NCBI RefSeq assembly: GCF_033568475.1
Contig: NC_133121.1
Span: forward strand, 130,232,375-130,296,374
Length of the DNA: 64,000 nt
Source: Henckelia pumila
Taxonomy: Eukaryota > Streptophyta > Magnoliopsida > Lamiales > Gesneriaceae
Direction: 5' to 3'
In this document: piece after piece, positions 43,877 through 55,680 of the stretch
Position numbering within the stretch: position 1 is the first letter of the stretch
Layout of the letters: every line of letters starts with the position of its first letter
Position numbers and translations under genes: made by a program
The notes under the pieces: generated by a model
Seen by the model: the letters and a program-made list of their open reading frames with translations, nothing else
The model's database searches: none
Told to the model about the DNA's origin: nothing

Positions 43877-46800
43877 TTACAGCATTCTCTTCAAAAGATA
43901 CCCCGACAGAATGCCAATCAAGCAAACAATGATAACATACATGAAAGGGACACCCCCATGGCTTCTACTACGTTGCTGCCTCAACAGCTCCTGCACAATA
44001 TCACAATTGGCGCGATCCATCAATTCATTATTGTACAACAGAGGGCAATCGTAATTTTAAATCTTTAAGCTATGCAGAACAAAATGTACTATAAATAAAA
44101 ACGTAGGATTTCCATAGCTTAACAAATTCCTCAAGGACGAAAGTTAACGTGCAAACCATTTTATATTGCACGGAAGATCTATAACAGCTGGAGTGTTTTT
44201 AAATGCACATTACTTCCAAATAAACAGCAATTCTGTAACAGCACTACACAACAATCTCATTCGTGATATTTTCAGAAGGCAGACACAATAAAGAATACCA
44301 ATTCTAGCTGAAGCTTGTTATTTTGCTGAACAGTGTTCTTTTTCTCCTCGGTCAGCTTAGAAATAAGGGCCTTACCCTGAAATTGAAACAATAATTAAGC
44401 CTACACTATGATAACAATCTTCATAAGAAGCCGTCAGTTACACAAAAGCACGACAGTTTACACCAACAATTAATGTGTGTGTGACAAAACATAGAAGATC
44501 GTCAAATTTAACAGAAACAAGGAAATGAACAGGAAAATTCTTTCAGCGATCTTTTAAACTTTCTATGCTTAACCACACATTTATGATGTTTAAGTAAAAA
44601 AAGATAAAAAAAGGTTCAGTTTAGACGCACCGCACTTTTTTATTTTCTAGACCACATCACGCATTAAAGGGAACACCTAGTAATTTATAGCATTCATCCA
44701 TTCTTCCTAGTTTCTGATCAGTACCATCAAGCAAATACATTACAAAGAAATCACTGTCACCTTTACCAAGTCATTTAACTAACAATAAACACATTCTGCC
44801 GATGTTATTTTTCTCAAAAAAAATAAGGAAAAAAAGCTATGTGCATCTTCTAAGTTATCATAAAAAATTTATTATGCCTACCAGGAATTTTGGACACTCG
44901 AGCAATTCTATATGCGAACTGCTTAATCATAATATTTCAAAGGTTTATGTTATCTAAGTTCGTTCAAAATAATTCACCCTCCGAGAACAGTGCATGGAAA
45001 ATGTTTCTCATGGATTAGCTTTAGCCAAAGGACGAAAATTGTTTATCATTGATATTGAAAAAAATAATCTCCTCACTAATTGACCAGGACATAGTTAAAC
45101 TAACAAACCTAATATTTTAAGATTAGTTAAATATGACAGTTCCTCTCAAAGGTATCCACTCTATATGAAACAAAATCATGAAAACTTCTGTGTATTTTCA
45201 TTCATTTATCCACAAGAAAAAATCCATCTTAATCATTTTTCACACAAGAAACACCTCCGTAACGATTGGAATTGAACCATCCAATGATGATCGTATCTAT
45301 CCCTAAATCTCCTAACCAAAAGAGATCATATTCTTTCTGCAAACTAACGTTAAATTCCAGATGTCAGTATTATTGTTACTAGATTCGAGCATTCGAGAAG
45401 CTGTTGTTGACCGTTGATAGGCGGAGGAAAGAAGAAACTGAGAAAGTTAATATTCGATTAACGAAAATAACTGTTTTAGTTGAGGATAAACTTGTCAAAT
45501 CAAATGGAAAGAATAATCTACCATCTCTATCTATTAAATCAGTTGACCAAAGAACTCGATAATTATCAAATAGTACGTTTCAATCATCAGATTATATTTT
45601 TATATCAACTCAAAATCTTATCAATCTATTGTCTGATTGCTGCTGCAAAACACACACTAAAGTTTATCCAGAAATGTTAAGAGGATTCTCTTAGGAATCA
45701 CTAAGCTGCCTTTATGAAAAGTGTAATAACTGGTACACCTAAAAAATTGCACAAAAATGACATCAAAAGCAGTCAAACGAAATTTGCCCATAAAAATTAA
45801 AGCCAACATATCAATTGGTGAGGACATCCTTTTTTTTTTTTTTTGAAAATTGGTGAGGACATCCTTAAACATGTGCCAACATACAAATTTAATATCTCTG
45901 CCCATGTGCAAACATACAGATCTCAACAACAACAACTAAGGGAATATAAAAATAAAAAAAAAATGAGAAGTGCAGGATATCACCTCTGATGTGCTCTCCT
46001 GTGGCCCAAAATTTGTTTTTGACTTCTGCAAAGTCATTAAAGAAAACAGTTGTTAACTAAAATTCATGTACTTATGTTTGTTATGTACAGCTACACTAAA
46101 AAAAAGTAAAGTTCAGATTCACATCATCACCAACAACGCACAAGGTTAGATTCGGGAGTCTGATTCACAGTCCCATTGTCTGACACTGAAACCCTCGGCG
46201 AGGATTCATCCTCTGACCCTTCTCTAACTGGTGACGAAGGTTGCTGGGGCGGAATATAGCTAACCTTCAACTTGCATTCTTCAACCTGATTTCCTGATTC
46301 CTTGTTGAACTGTTACACATGTTGTGAACATAAAATTACAGTGTTTTACAAGTAAAAATAGCTATTGCCGGGAAATTGAGTATTATGACAAAAATGTAAC
46401 AAATTACCATTTCAGGAGTGATGTCCTTCGCCGCAATTCCTGTGTCCACCACTACGCTCTGAAGAAGAAATTTATCCCTACATTGCATGTCTGGGGGAGC
46501 CTCTTTTTGGGCTTGCATTGTAACTGAGAAGGAACAACTTCGGCAAATCAATTTCATTCTAGTAAGTCATCATGACAAGATAAATCTTTCCCAATGCCCA
46601 ATTGTCCAATAATTTTCAATCCACGTGACAGAGAGAAAAGAAAATAGCAAGGCAAACATCATATCATCGCTGATGTGTATCACCGACAAACACAAACGTG
46701 AGAGAGAGAAAGAGAGACCAATAACATCACAAGCAGAGTGAGGCTCAACAACTCCAGTATTCGGTCTCACGCAATACTTTTTCGGATTTGTGGTCTTCAT

Positions 46801-47203
46801 CTGAACATTTTCACAAAATAGCATATAATCAGGCACTTCCACTCCCCGGTACCATAATTAATCTTTCTTCCAGTATTTAGCGAATTGAAGGGGGAAAAAA
46901 GCTGTTACCTTGAATGCGACGTGACGATCGGAATTGTTGGCTAATTGCATGGAGCACGAGATCTGCTTCTTCAATTCAACTTTTCAGAAAACAAAAGTAA
47001 AAAAACAAGTAAACAACTCAATAGAAAACACAAAAACCGCTTTAAAACACGATATAAACAAACAGAACCAAAGAAAAAATTCTAAAGAATCCGATACACG
47101 TGAAAATTCAGAACAAAGGTAATAGATACAGCATACAAAGCAAAAACTTACATGGGAATTGAAGCTCGAGAGGTTCGATTTGGAGGAGGTAGCCATCACT
47201 CAT
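43877..47203 (-). CDS. VAP27-like vesicle-associated membrane protein (MSP domain), 8 exons
   Basis: Same family and presumed ER-contact role as the gene at 3114-6302. Inferred minus-strand exons: 47203-47152, 46979-46909, 46800-46719, 46523-46408, 46309-46142, 46025-45984, 44376-44299 and 43990-43877, all GT-AG, giving 240 residues. The start is MSDGYLLQIEPLELQFPF; a different ATG at 47196 opens a longer-looking frame but breaks the MSP domain at the splice. MSP landmarks include KTTNPKKYCVRPNTG and VTMQAQKEAPPDMQCRDKF. The linker (SSPRVSVSDNG) is of the VAP27-1 type, followed by the coiled coil SKLTEEKKNTVQQNNKLQ and the anchor VPFMYVIIVCLIGILSGYL. First four exon lengths (52, 71, 82, 116) and the 78-nt coiled-coil exon equal those of the other copy. 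Intron 6 is long (about 1.6 kb). Confidence 0.9.
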
Positions 47204-47788
47204 TTTTATAAGGCGATCGCGGATCCCACCGGAGAGAATTGACGTAATCCGGATTCAATCGGCGGCGTAGGTGGAAATGAAAGCGGGGATTCACGGCAGA
47301 AATCGAGATAGTCGGCGGAGGAAGGAGAGATCTAGTTCGGTTTCTCGGAAATCTTTCAGTGTGAAACGTGGAGAGTGAGCTGTCGTTGGGGAACAGGCAA
47401 GAGTCGCATTAATTATGTGTTAATCCTCAAATGCGACATATTCACTATTACCATGTTTTTTTCGGGTAAAATTACCTCACTAAATTATAAAAAGTTTCAC
47501 AAGTCACAACCCACAAAACAATAAAAAAATGAATTTATTTAAGAATTTATAAGACCAGAACTATATGATTAAATTAAAATGATTTAAAATATATTTATTT
47601 TACATAAATATTAATTATTCTTTTAGAAAAAAAAAAAACTATATAGGTAGTGTTTGGAAAGAGTTAAAGAAAAAACGATTATGAGTTTTTCTTCGAAAAT
47701 GTGTCAGCTGTATGGCTTGGATTATGCAGAAAAGTGATTATTATGATTATTTTTGTAACAACACTAGAATGTCTATCTTATATTTGAT

Positions 47789-48248
47789 TTGGGGTGCAAA
47801 CGAACTGAACATGTTCGTGAGTTTTACGAGCCCGTTTGATAAATATTTGATTCGTATTCGAGCTTATCGAACTCGAGCCGAATTCGGACATGTTCGAACT
47901 TTTTTTCGAGCCGAGCTCGAGCCAAAATTATATTGTTTGATAGTTCACAAATAGTTCGCGAACTTTAATTTTTAATTAATATAATTATATAATAAATATA
48001 TATACATTTCGAACTTTTTTAGAACATTTTGAGCTTTTCGAACCATAATATCCGAATAGTTCACGAATAGGTTCGAATATTTTGAGCCGAACTCGAACTC
48101 GAACTTCATTTCGAGCCGAGTTCGAGCCAAAATATTTGAAATTATCAAACTTCGAATCGAGCTCGAACTCGAATATACTCTTATCGAGCCGAATTCGAGC
48201 CTTAAAATTTTACCATTATTCGGCTCGATTCTGTTCGTTTGCACCCCT
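47789..48248. mobile_element. Non-autonomous element of iterated TTCGAGC motifs
   Basis: Terminal inverted repeats GGGGTGCAAACGAAC and GTTCGTTTGCACCCC bound about 460 bp filled with TTCGAGC, GAGCTCGA and CGAACTCGA units. It is flanked by a perfect 9-bp duplication ATATTTGAT (47780-47788 and 48249-48257). A Mutator-type MITE is likely. Related pieces (GGCTTCGAGCTCGATTC) occur near 5790-5870 in the last intron of the first VAP27 gene. Confidence 0.8.
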
Positions 48249-48257
48249 ATATTTGAT

Positions 48258-49550
48258 AGAGATTTGTTCTTTTTGTTACAATACAATATAATATAATTTC
48301 AAGAAGGTATATATCATCGGAGATTCGGAAAGATATAAAACTAGAATTTTGAATGTAATTTGAACACGAACGGATTTACAATAGGACTCAGGAACATGAC
48401 TCTTCCTGAAAATTTTGGTAGGTCAGTGGTGAGATTTTAGTTGTTGTTGTTGTTGTTGTTTTTATGGCGTGGGAACTCGCTACCTTTTAGTACGCATTGG
48501 ATAAACCTCCAGACTAATGTAATAGCCTGCAAACTATGTTAACCAAGTAAACCATACTAGGTAAGCCATGTGCTAGTCCAAGAAGATGTTGTTATGAAAA
48601 ATTGAACTCCTGATCTCTGGCCAAAAGTTCATATGCTCCATCATTTTGAACATCCCTTATAGAACTATCATTATTATTTTTACTTAGACTCAAGTTTGAC
48701 CCGCTCTAGATTTCAATATTTTTTTTTCTTTTCTATATTTTTCACACGAGATAGAAAGCTCTGGAAAAGGGAAACCAACGCACAGACCAATTGGACTTCC
48801 TTCTTTTAGTTAGCTAAATTTTACATTTAATGCATTTTTGTAGTGAAGAGTTATATGCAATAAAGTATAATTATTATTTTCATCAATTAGTATGTGTTCC
48901 TCCCAAACTTGAAATATTAGATGCGCTTATGTTTGACCATACTCTATGGATGAGACCTCGGCACCCTATATGGATCGGTCATTGGTCGCATCCCTTAAGC
49001 CTAAATGTATGAGGCATTGACAGCAAGAAAACCTCTAGCCCGACTAAGGGAGGGGACTAATGATATGACTCGGGATAGCGAGAAAACCTCTAGCCCGACT
49101 AAGGGAGGGGACTAATGATATATCAATAATATTTAGAGTCCTGACCCTAGTAAGAGGTGATGGGGATGGGATCATGGGACCGAGGAGACCACGATGAGAT
49201 GACATAGTTTATGGTAAGGTGGGCTGAGGACTCGAACCTCGGACCAGGGTAGCATGTTCGATTAGTTGTATTTGTAGTGGGCCAGTGGCAGGGGTGTATT
49301 TGAGGTCTCGGTAGTGAGTAAGAGATTGACCATAGGAGTCATGGTGCTCGGTGGAATGGTTGGAAGGCTCCAGGGATGAGGACCGAGCTCAAGGAGATGG
49401 AGTTGTAGGGAACAAGGATTGATATCAATGCAAATATGTTAAATCATTATCAAGATATTCTCATATCTTTAGACGAAGAAATAATATCAAATAGAGATAG
49501 ACTAGAAATCAAATTGGAAGCAAATCTCTGCATCCAGAGGACGTTTTGTT
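48258..49550. other. Intergenic DNA with a short tandem duplication
   Basis: No gene is supported. A block of about 44 bp containing AGAAAACCTCTAGCCCGACT and AAGGGAGGGGACTAATGATAT occurs at about 49023-49066 and again at 49078-49121 (55-bp period). A (TTG)n tract lies near 48441-48460. Confidence 0.5.
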
Positions 49551-50126
49551 AGAGGGTGTTTGACTAAACTTATTAAAAAGAACTTATAAGCTCCTAGTAC
49601 TTAAAAGCTGTCTTACGAGCTTATAAGCTGTTAGAACTTATTTTAAAAATAAGTTGTTAAAGTGTTTGGGTAAACTTATTTTAAACAACTTAAAGATGTT
49701 GATATGTTTGGTATTATAAGATCTTTTTATTGTCAAAATTACCAAAAAGGGTATAATTCTATGAAAATAAAATTTAGAGTTATACACATACGAAAATAAT
49801 TTTAGAATAAACATATATTAAAAAATAAAATTATTTTAATATTTTACTTTAGAAAAATTTATGTGAATTGTAATTTTTTAAAAAATAATTTTTAATATTT
49901 AATGGGTGGAGGATATGATGGAGATTTATGAAAACATTCAAGGATATTTTAGAGATATAGAATATTAAAATAAGATTTTTTTGAAAAAAGTACTTCCCCC
50001 CTTACTTTTTTAAAAACAGCTTATAAGCTGTCAAACAGCTTATTTTGACAGCTTATAAGCTGTTTTTAAAAATTTTTGCCAAACAAAATTTGAGAGCTTA
50101 AAAGCTCTTGCAAACAGACACCCTCT
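49551..50126. mobile_element. MITE of the TTATAAGCT motif family
   Basis: The ends AGAGGGTGTTTG and CAGACACCCTCT form short terminal inverted repeats. The subterminal regions carry many TTATAAGCT/AGCTTATAAG units; the middle is AT-rich with no transposase. It is the better-kept relative of 14818-15353. No certain target duplication. Confidence 0.65.
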
Positions 50127-51012
50127 TACAAAGGTTTGCTTTACCTTTTTACATACACACAATATACACAGTTTTTACATTGCATCTTATTCTTGAGTTT
50201 TCTCTTTATTTTTCTTGAGTCCTATATTAACTTAAAAGTCGGAGTGACCATGCTGAAAAACTCTTCCGACGTCCATTTAAGAGCAAATTATTGAGTACAG
50301 GAGATCGGCTCAGTTACGAAGCCACGATGAATGAAAAGAGAAGATTTAACTGTGAAATATTGTCACGTTTATCCAAATTTTTCCCGTGTTAACATACTCT
50401 ATGAATGTAAATTTGATGTTTATAAATTTTAAAAATAATGTCTAAGGTACTAGTACCGTGTCGATTTCGAAATTAAATCTCAAAACTCTACCGATAAAGT
50501 GGACTTGACAATTTTTGTGGAGATAAATTTACAAATAAAATATAAAAATCTATATATTATTATTATGGCATAAAAAATCTAATATCCGACGAGGGCGTAA
50601 AAGTTAAAACTCGTGTTTTTTAAATTTACACAAAATCGTGAAATGCGACTCTAGAGCAATTTTGGACAAGAAACGCTCCGGTTGGCTAAGCTACAGCTAA
50701 GATGTCATGCCCTTTAACGCGTAAATACAGGGGACTTCATTAATTTTTGTGAAAAATGCACTTTACCCCCTGATCGATCAAAACATTCACTTTACACCCC
50801 CTAAAGTCCAGCAATTTTCCAGAGCATTTTTTTTTTTGCCAGAGCATTCACTGTTGAATCAAAATATGAACATAATCTTATGTTGCAATGTTAATGGACG
50901 AATTTTATTTTTGAACTTTTAAAAATTACATAAATAACTTCTCTAAGCAACCTATTCAATTTTATATTCACGCCGCGATTGGGATTATATAAATTTAAAA
51001 TAATAAGTCTTT

Positions 51013-51174
51013 TGTGAGACGGTCTTACGGATATATCTATGTGAAACGGGTCTGCTCGGTCCATATTTACAATAAAAACAATATTTTAGCGTAAAAAATA
51101 ATATTTTTCATCGTATCAAATAAGAAATCAATCTCATAAAATTAACCCGTGACACCGTCTCATAGTAGTTTTTC
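51013..51174. mobile_element. Short MITE of the GAGACGGTCT family
   Basis: The left end TGTGAGACGGTCTTACGG is mirrored by CCCGTGACACCGTCTCATAG on the right, with an internal ATATTTACAATAAAAACAAT. Worn relatives lie at about 53365-53485 and 53826-54110. Confidence 0.65.
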
Positions 51175-52122
51175 GTGAAATTTAAGTAAATAACAACATC
51201 ATCCTTTGGAACGAGTAGTTTAAAGAAATAGGGATTGGAGCCATTTATTTATGAAAAAGAATTGAATGTGAACTTTAACTTTAGTCACCAGCCCTGCATG
51301 AGCCTCATTTCTTGGTCATACACAACACAATGTTACTACTGAACACACAATACTCTTTTGCTGTGGAACCAGAACTTTTTCTTTACTTTTTTACCTGCTT
51401 TTTGTCCAAGTTAGGCAAAGAAATTAATTCCCCGTACCAAATAAAACTTGTCCTTCGCTTCAAAATTCCAGTTACAAACTTGCCAGTACTTTCAAGTGTT
51501 TGTATTTTATACTGCAACAAGTCAAAGGGATTAAAGAAATGTAATCAGAAATCTATTTAATTTTATGGCGGTACTTTGAATTGAGTGAGTAATCAACAAA
51601 ACAGGGGATGAAGCTCAAGTTTATCGTAAATCACACGAAAAAAATTACATTGGTTATGTTTTACCGTAGGAAATATAAACACATTTTCATTTTTTTTTCG
51701 AACCAAAAAGTTTAACTATTGTCTCAAAAGTTTAACTACTTCATAAGTGTACCGACTTCCAAGAACTCTACTCTACTATCTTTTTAGAATTTTCTTGATC
51801 AACTTGGCCAGTATTGTGATTCCATTTGCCAAAATGTCACTTAACCACCAGTGGTCCTTGATTTAGAAACAATGGACTTCAATAGCCAGGAAAATAAAAT
51901 GAAATGAACATACATAAATTTTAATTTCAACCAATCTCACCTTCTATACAAATTTTAATAAATATAAAAATTAAAACTTTCTTCCTTAGCCTAATGCCAC
52001 GGTAACGGCAAGGGGTTGAATAAAACCATTTTGACCAAATCAATGTGATGAAACAATCGGCAAAAGTTGAAGCACCAGAAAAAATTTCTAAAGTTAGAGA
52101 AATTAAAAATAACTAAACTAAA
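51175..52122. other. Intergenic DNA downstream of the zinc-finger gene
   Basis: Nothing recognised apart from the presumed 3' UTR of the minus-strand zinc-finger gene in the last 100-200 bp. Confidence 0.45.
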
Positions 52123-52815
52123 CTAATTCTCCATCTCTTCGTCAAACTCAGCTGGAAGATTTAAATCTATATCAAAACATTCACCATTTCTTGATTTCGC
52201 GGTTGCTGCTGCGATGAAATGAGTCCTCTTGTGTCCCCCGAACGCCTGTACCGACGTAAAAACTCTAGGACAAAACGGGCATGCCACCGTTCTCTCCAAA
52301 GAGGCCGCCGCCGACTTGGGGCCGCCGCTAGAATCTTTGATTTTATTATGGCTAGCCCTGTGCCCACCAAGAGCTTGAAAGGACCTAAACAACTTGTTAC
52401 AAATCTCGCATCTGTATAATTTTGCTCTATCTTTATCCTTCGAGTAATGATCATAATCTTCAAATCTCTCTTCTTTTTCTCGGATTTGATATTTGATTTC
52501 ATCCCTTTTCCGTTTGTCTCTTGACAACATAATCAAACAGTGGGCAGCATCTTCTTCGTTTGGAAGAGTCGAACTTAAACTAAAAGATTCCGGATCTAAA
52601 AATGAGACCTTTTCTTCTTCCAAAAAAAATCTCCGAGGGTGCTTCTTCGATGAATCAGTCTCACTTTCCCTATCTTGATGACTCGAAGTCCCACTTTTAT
52701 CATCTTCCGATGATGAAGATGAGTTCATGATCATCTTGTGAGATCTCATATGTCCTCCCAGAGCTTTTCCATTAGCAAAGATCCTGCAACAAACCTTACA
52801 TTCGCGATTCTCCAT
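52123..52815 (-). CDS. Plant C2H2 zinc-finger repressor with three QALGGH-type fingers and an EAR motif (ZAT-like)
   Basis: The gene is intronless and encodes 230 residues, most like the ZAT4/ZAT9 group of nuclear DNA-binding repressors. Finger 1 has C6, C9, H22 and H26 with the variant KALGGH. Finger 2 has C136, C139, H152 and H156 with QALGGH. Finger 3 has C179, C182, H195 and H199 with QAFGGH. A basic run KRKR lies at 101-104, and the conserved MLSRD block at about 96-100. The EAR repression motif DLNLP is at 217-221, close to the C-terminus. A TATA-like sequence lies about 55 bp upstream. Overlapping frames on either strand are shadows. Confidence 0.93.
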   Translation of the reverse strand: MENRECKVCCRIFANGKALGGHMRSHKMIMNSSSSSEDDKSGTSSHQDRESETDSSKKHPRRFFLEEEKVSFLDPESFSLSSTLPNEEDAAHCLIMLSRDKRKRDEIKYQIREKEERFEDYDHYSKDKDRAKLYRCEICNKLFRSFQALGGHRASHNKIKDSSGGPKSAAASLERTVACPFCPRVFTSVQAFGGHKRTHFIAAATAKSRNGECFDIDLNLPAEFDEEMEN

Positions 52816-52867
52816 TGCGGGAAAAAACAGAAAAAGTGTGTGTGTAAATCCTTCACTTGTATGTGTT

Positions 52868-52878
52868 TTTTTATATGT
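52868..52878 (-). promoter_or_regulatory. Candidate TATA box of the zinc-finger gene
   Basis: On the minus strand the sequence reads CATATAAAAAAAC, about 55-60 bp before the start codon at 52815. Support is positional only. Confidence 0.4.
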
Positions 52879-52935
52879 ATTGGAGTTCCTTTTACTCTCG
52901 AAACTCAGAAGTAGAGTGTGTGTGGGGAACTAAAA

Positions 52936-54539
52936 TGAGTAGGTTACAAGCATTCTTCCACCCCCACGGAATCTTCGGTACATGTTATAGATACATATAT
53001 GTCTCTATAATATATATTTATATAGATATCTATGTTTTTTTTTTTTTTTTTTGAAAGGATATATATAGATAGATAGATAGATAACCGTGCTAGTGAAATC
53101 TTATTAAAATTTATGATTATGTTCTTATTATATCATTTTATTTATTTTTTAAATATTTTGATCATATTATTAAGGAGACGTTTTGCATATTATTTTTATT
53201 TTTATCACTATTGTTAAGGAGATAAGATAAAAAAAAATTATTTTTTAAATGATATATTAAATAATTACATTCATTTTAAATTCATATAAATCTTTTGCAT
53301 CACATATTGTGCGTGCTCAAGCAAGTGTGTGTTTATATATATGTGTGTTGGTAAATATTTGTAATACGAGTCAGATTCGATACATTCATACATATAGATA
53401 TGAAAAATTATATTTTTTTTATCATTCAAATCAAATATGAAAATTTGTCTCACAAAATTAACTCGTGATAAAATCTCATATCATATCGTACATAGAGTTA
53501 TATCTATATTTTTATGTGTTTAAATATTGAGTAATTTCTTAAAATATTTTTAAAATAGAAGTTTAAAACAAAAGCAGTGAAAACATATCTTTAATTTTGA
53601 CATTCTTTAAGATTTATAATTATTTGTCATGCTATTGAAAAATCTTTAAACCTTATTGTTTATGACTTTTCTTTATCAAACTCATGAAAATGTGAGAAAT
53701 GGAAAGGAAAATCTGAAAGCATTCTAATTTATGTTTGTTTATTTGCATTTTAATCATCTATAATATCAAAAATTGGGTCTTAACCCTACATTATGTTTCG
53801 GTTTTTGGTAAGAGTGAGTATCTTGTGAAACGGTTTACGAATCTTTATACATGAGACGATTAATCCTGCCCATGGCAAGCTCCTGGTGGTTCAGTCAGGT
53901 AAGAAGAAAAGAATCGGTTGCTTCCTTCTTTGTTCCGGTAATATATTTAAGTAGTTATTAAAGTACTCTATTCCTCCTGAATAACCATATTTACAATTAA
54001 AAAAATTAATATTTTTGTCATACAAAACAATATTTTTTCATAAGCGATCCAAATAACATGTTTGTCTCCCAAAATTAACCTATGAGATTGTCTAATACGA
54101 GTTCTTGTGTTTTGGTAATTCATACATCAATTAATCATACAAATTCATTTTTCCTAAAAGTGTCATGATCGTAAATCCATAATTTACCCGAAACGAAAGG
54201 ATATGAGTAATCATCCAATTGGGGTAGACACTTGTAACTCCAACAACTCAAACGGGTTGTAAGGGATCGATGCCAAATTTTTAATTAATTAGTAACCTTT
54301 AATAATTATTATTTTAAAGTGTAAAATTAAAATAATATTTTGAGATGAATTAAAGTAGAATCAGTTGGGTTTAGGCATTTTAATCGAGTATTGAGATTTT
54401 AGGAACTTAAAATGCATAAATAGTTGAAGTTGGAACTTTTTTTTTATGGGAAAACTTGTAATAATATCACAGAGAAATAACGTTAATTACAAGTTTAATC
54501 AGCCAAAAGAGAAAATTCTCATGCATCCATAAGACTGAT
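52936..54539. other. AT-rich intergenic DNA with worn MITE copies
   Basis: This contains a poly-T/GATA microsatellite near 53037-53083. Two degraded relatives of the GAGACGGTCT MITE lie at about 53365-53485 (end AACTCGTGATAAAATCTCAT) and 53826-54110 (CTTGTGAAACGGTTTACG to AACCTATGAGATTGTC). No gene was recognised. Confidence 0.5.
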
Positions 54540-55666
54540 GATCATATGTATGATTTATGTGTTCTATGATGATTTATATGATATTATATGCTGACTCATA
54601 ATTATCAGTCGGTAATTGATGTGCAAAATAAAATAAAATATTTATTTTGTCCACACACAGTTTGATTTTAGTTAGATACATCAATACCACTGAACATATC
54701 ATATTGAGCCTTTCGGTCATTGAGATGAGATCCAATATATTTCGGTTGAGATCCGTTATATATAATATGAGATGATAATGTCGTGGAGATTTTTGGGCAC
54801 CTCGACTGGTCCGGCTTAGCCGCTTAGGTAATTGTTGGCTTTGAGAGTGAATTCATATCTTCAGACACGGTCCGTTGAGTCGTGGACCAGCTCGAGCATA
54901 TTATGTATGATTTTGATATCGATCATTTGACTCCTGATTTCTTGCACCTGTTCTACATTGCATTTATGCATGTCATCATTGCATTTTTATGTCATATGTC
55001 GTGGTTTCTTGATTTCTCATACTGGGGTTCTGACCCCCAAGAGAGGGTTGTCATGTTTTTTTGTGTATGGACATAATAGGTAGCGCATGTTGTTCGACTT
55101 CAGTTGCTCGAGAGGAAGCATTAAGAAGTACTATAACTTTTTAAGAGTGAGCTCAATCTTTGTGGGTATCGTATCTTGTTTTCGTCATCTAGATATTATT
55201 TATATATAGAGTTTGTAGTTACGCACTTACCGAGGAATGCTTCGAGTAATTGTATGGTGTGTTTAGAGTATTTTAAGAATGTTATTATGTATCTATCGAG
55301 CTTTGCCGGCTCTATTGTATTTTTAGTTTATGTATGTTGTGATTCTTCCTGCTCGTCACTCGTTTATGTTTTTTATGTTGTTGTTTTTTTTTGAGAAAAT
55401 TTTTTATGTTCTTGAGAATACTGTTGAGTTATTTTGAGTATTTGAATTATTCGAGTATGTTCTATTTATGCGAAGGCCATGCCGAAATTTTTACAGGGCC
55501 GAACGAAAATTTTTAACTCACTTTTCCAATGTTTATTACTTAACGGTGATTGCATGTTAATTAATCTTAATTAAGATAACGGGCTCTCACACGGGGTTTC
55601 GTCACATGTCTTACAAACAATCATCTGAGACTTTGTTTAAGTCAATGATCACCGAATAAAGTTCTT
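54540..55666. other. Possible degraded LTR-retrotransposon sequence
   Basis: Phrases such as ACTGGGGTTCTGACCCC, CTTACCGAGGAATGC and ATGCCGAAATTTTTACAGGG recall plant gypsy LTR/internal sequence, from memory only. No termini, target duplication or coding domain could be placed. A 64-residue frame here is not a believable gene. Confidence 0.3.
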
Positions 55667-55680
55667 CCCATGACTAGGGC

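Noticed and set aside
47152-47199. ATG at 47196 as the second VAP27 start
   Set aside because: That frame does not continue into the MSP domain; the ATG at 47203-47201 gives MSDGYLLQIEP and correct phase.
54882-55076. 64-residue hydrophobic frame
   Set aside because: It sits in what looks like worn LTR-element DNA, with no family resemblance.
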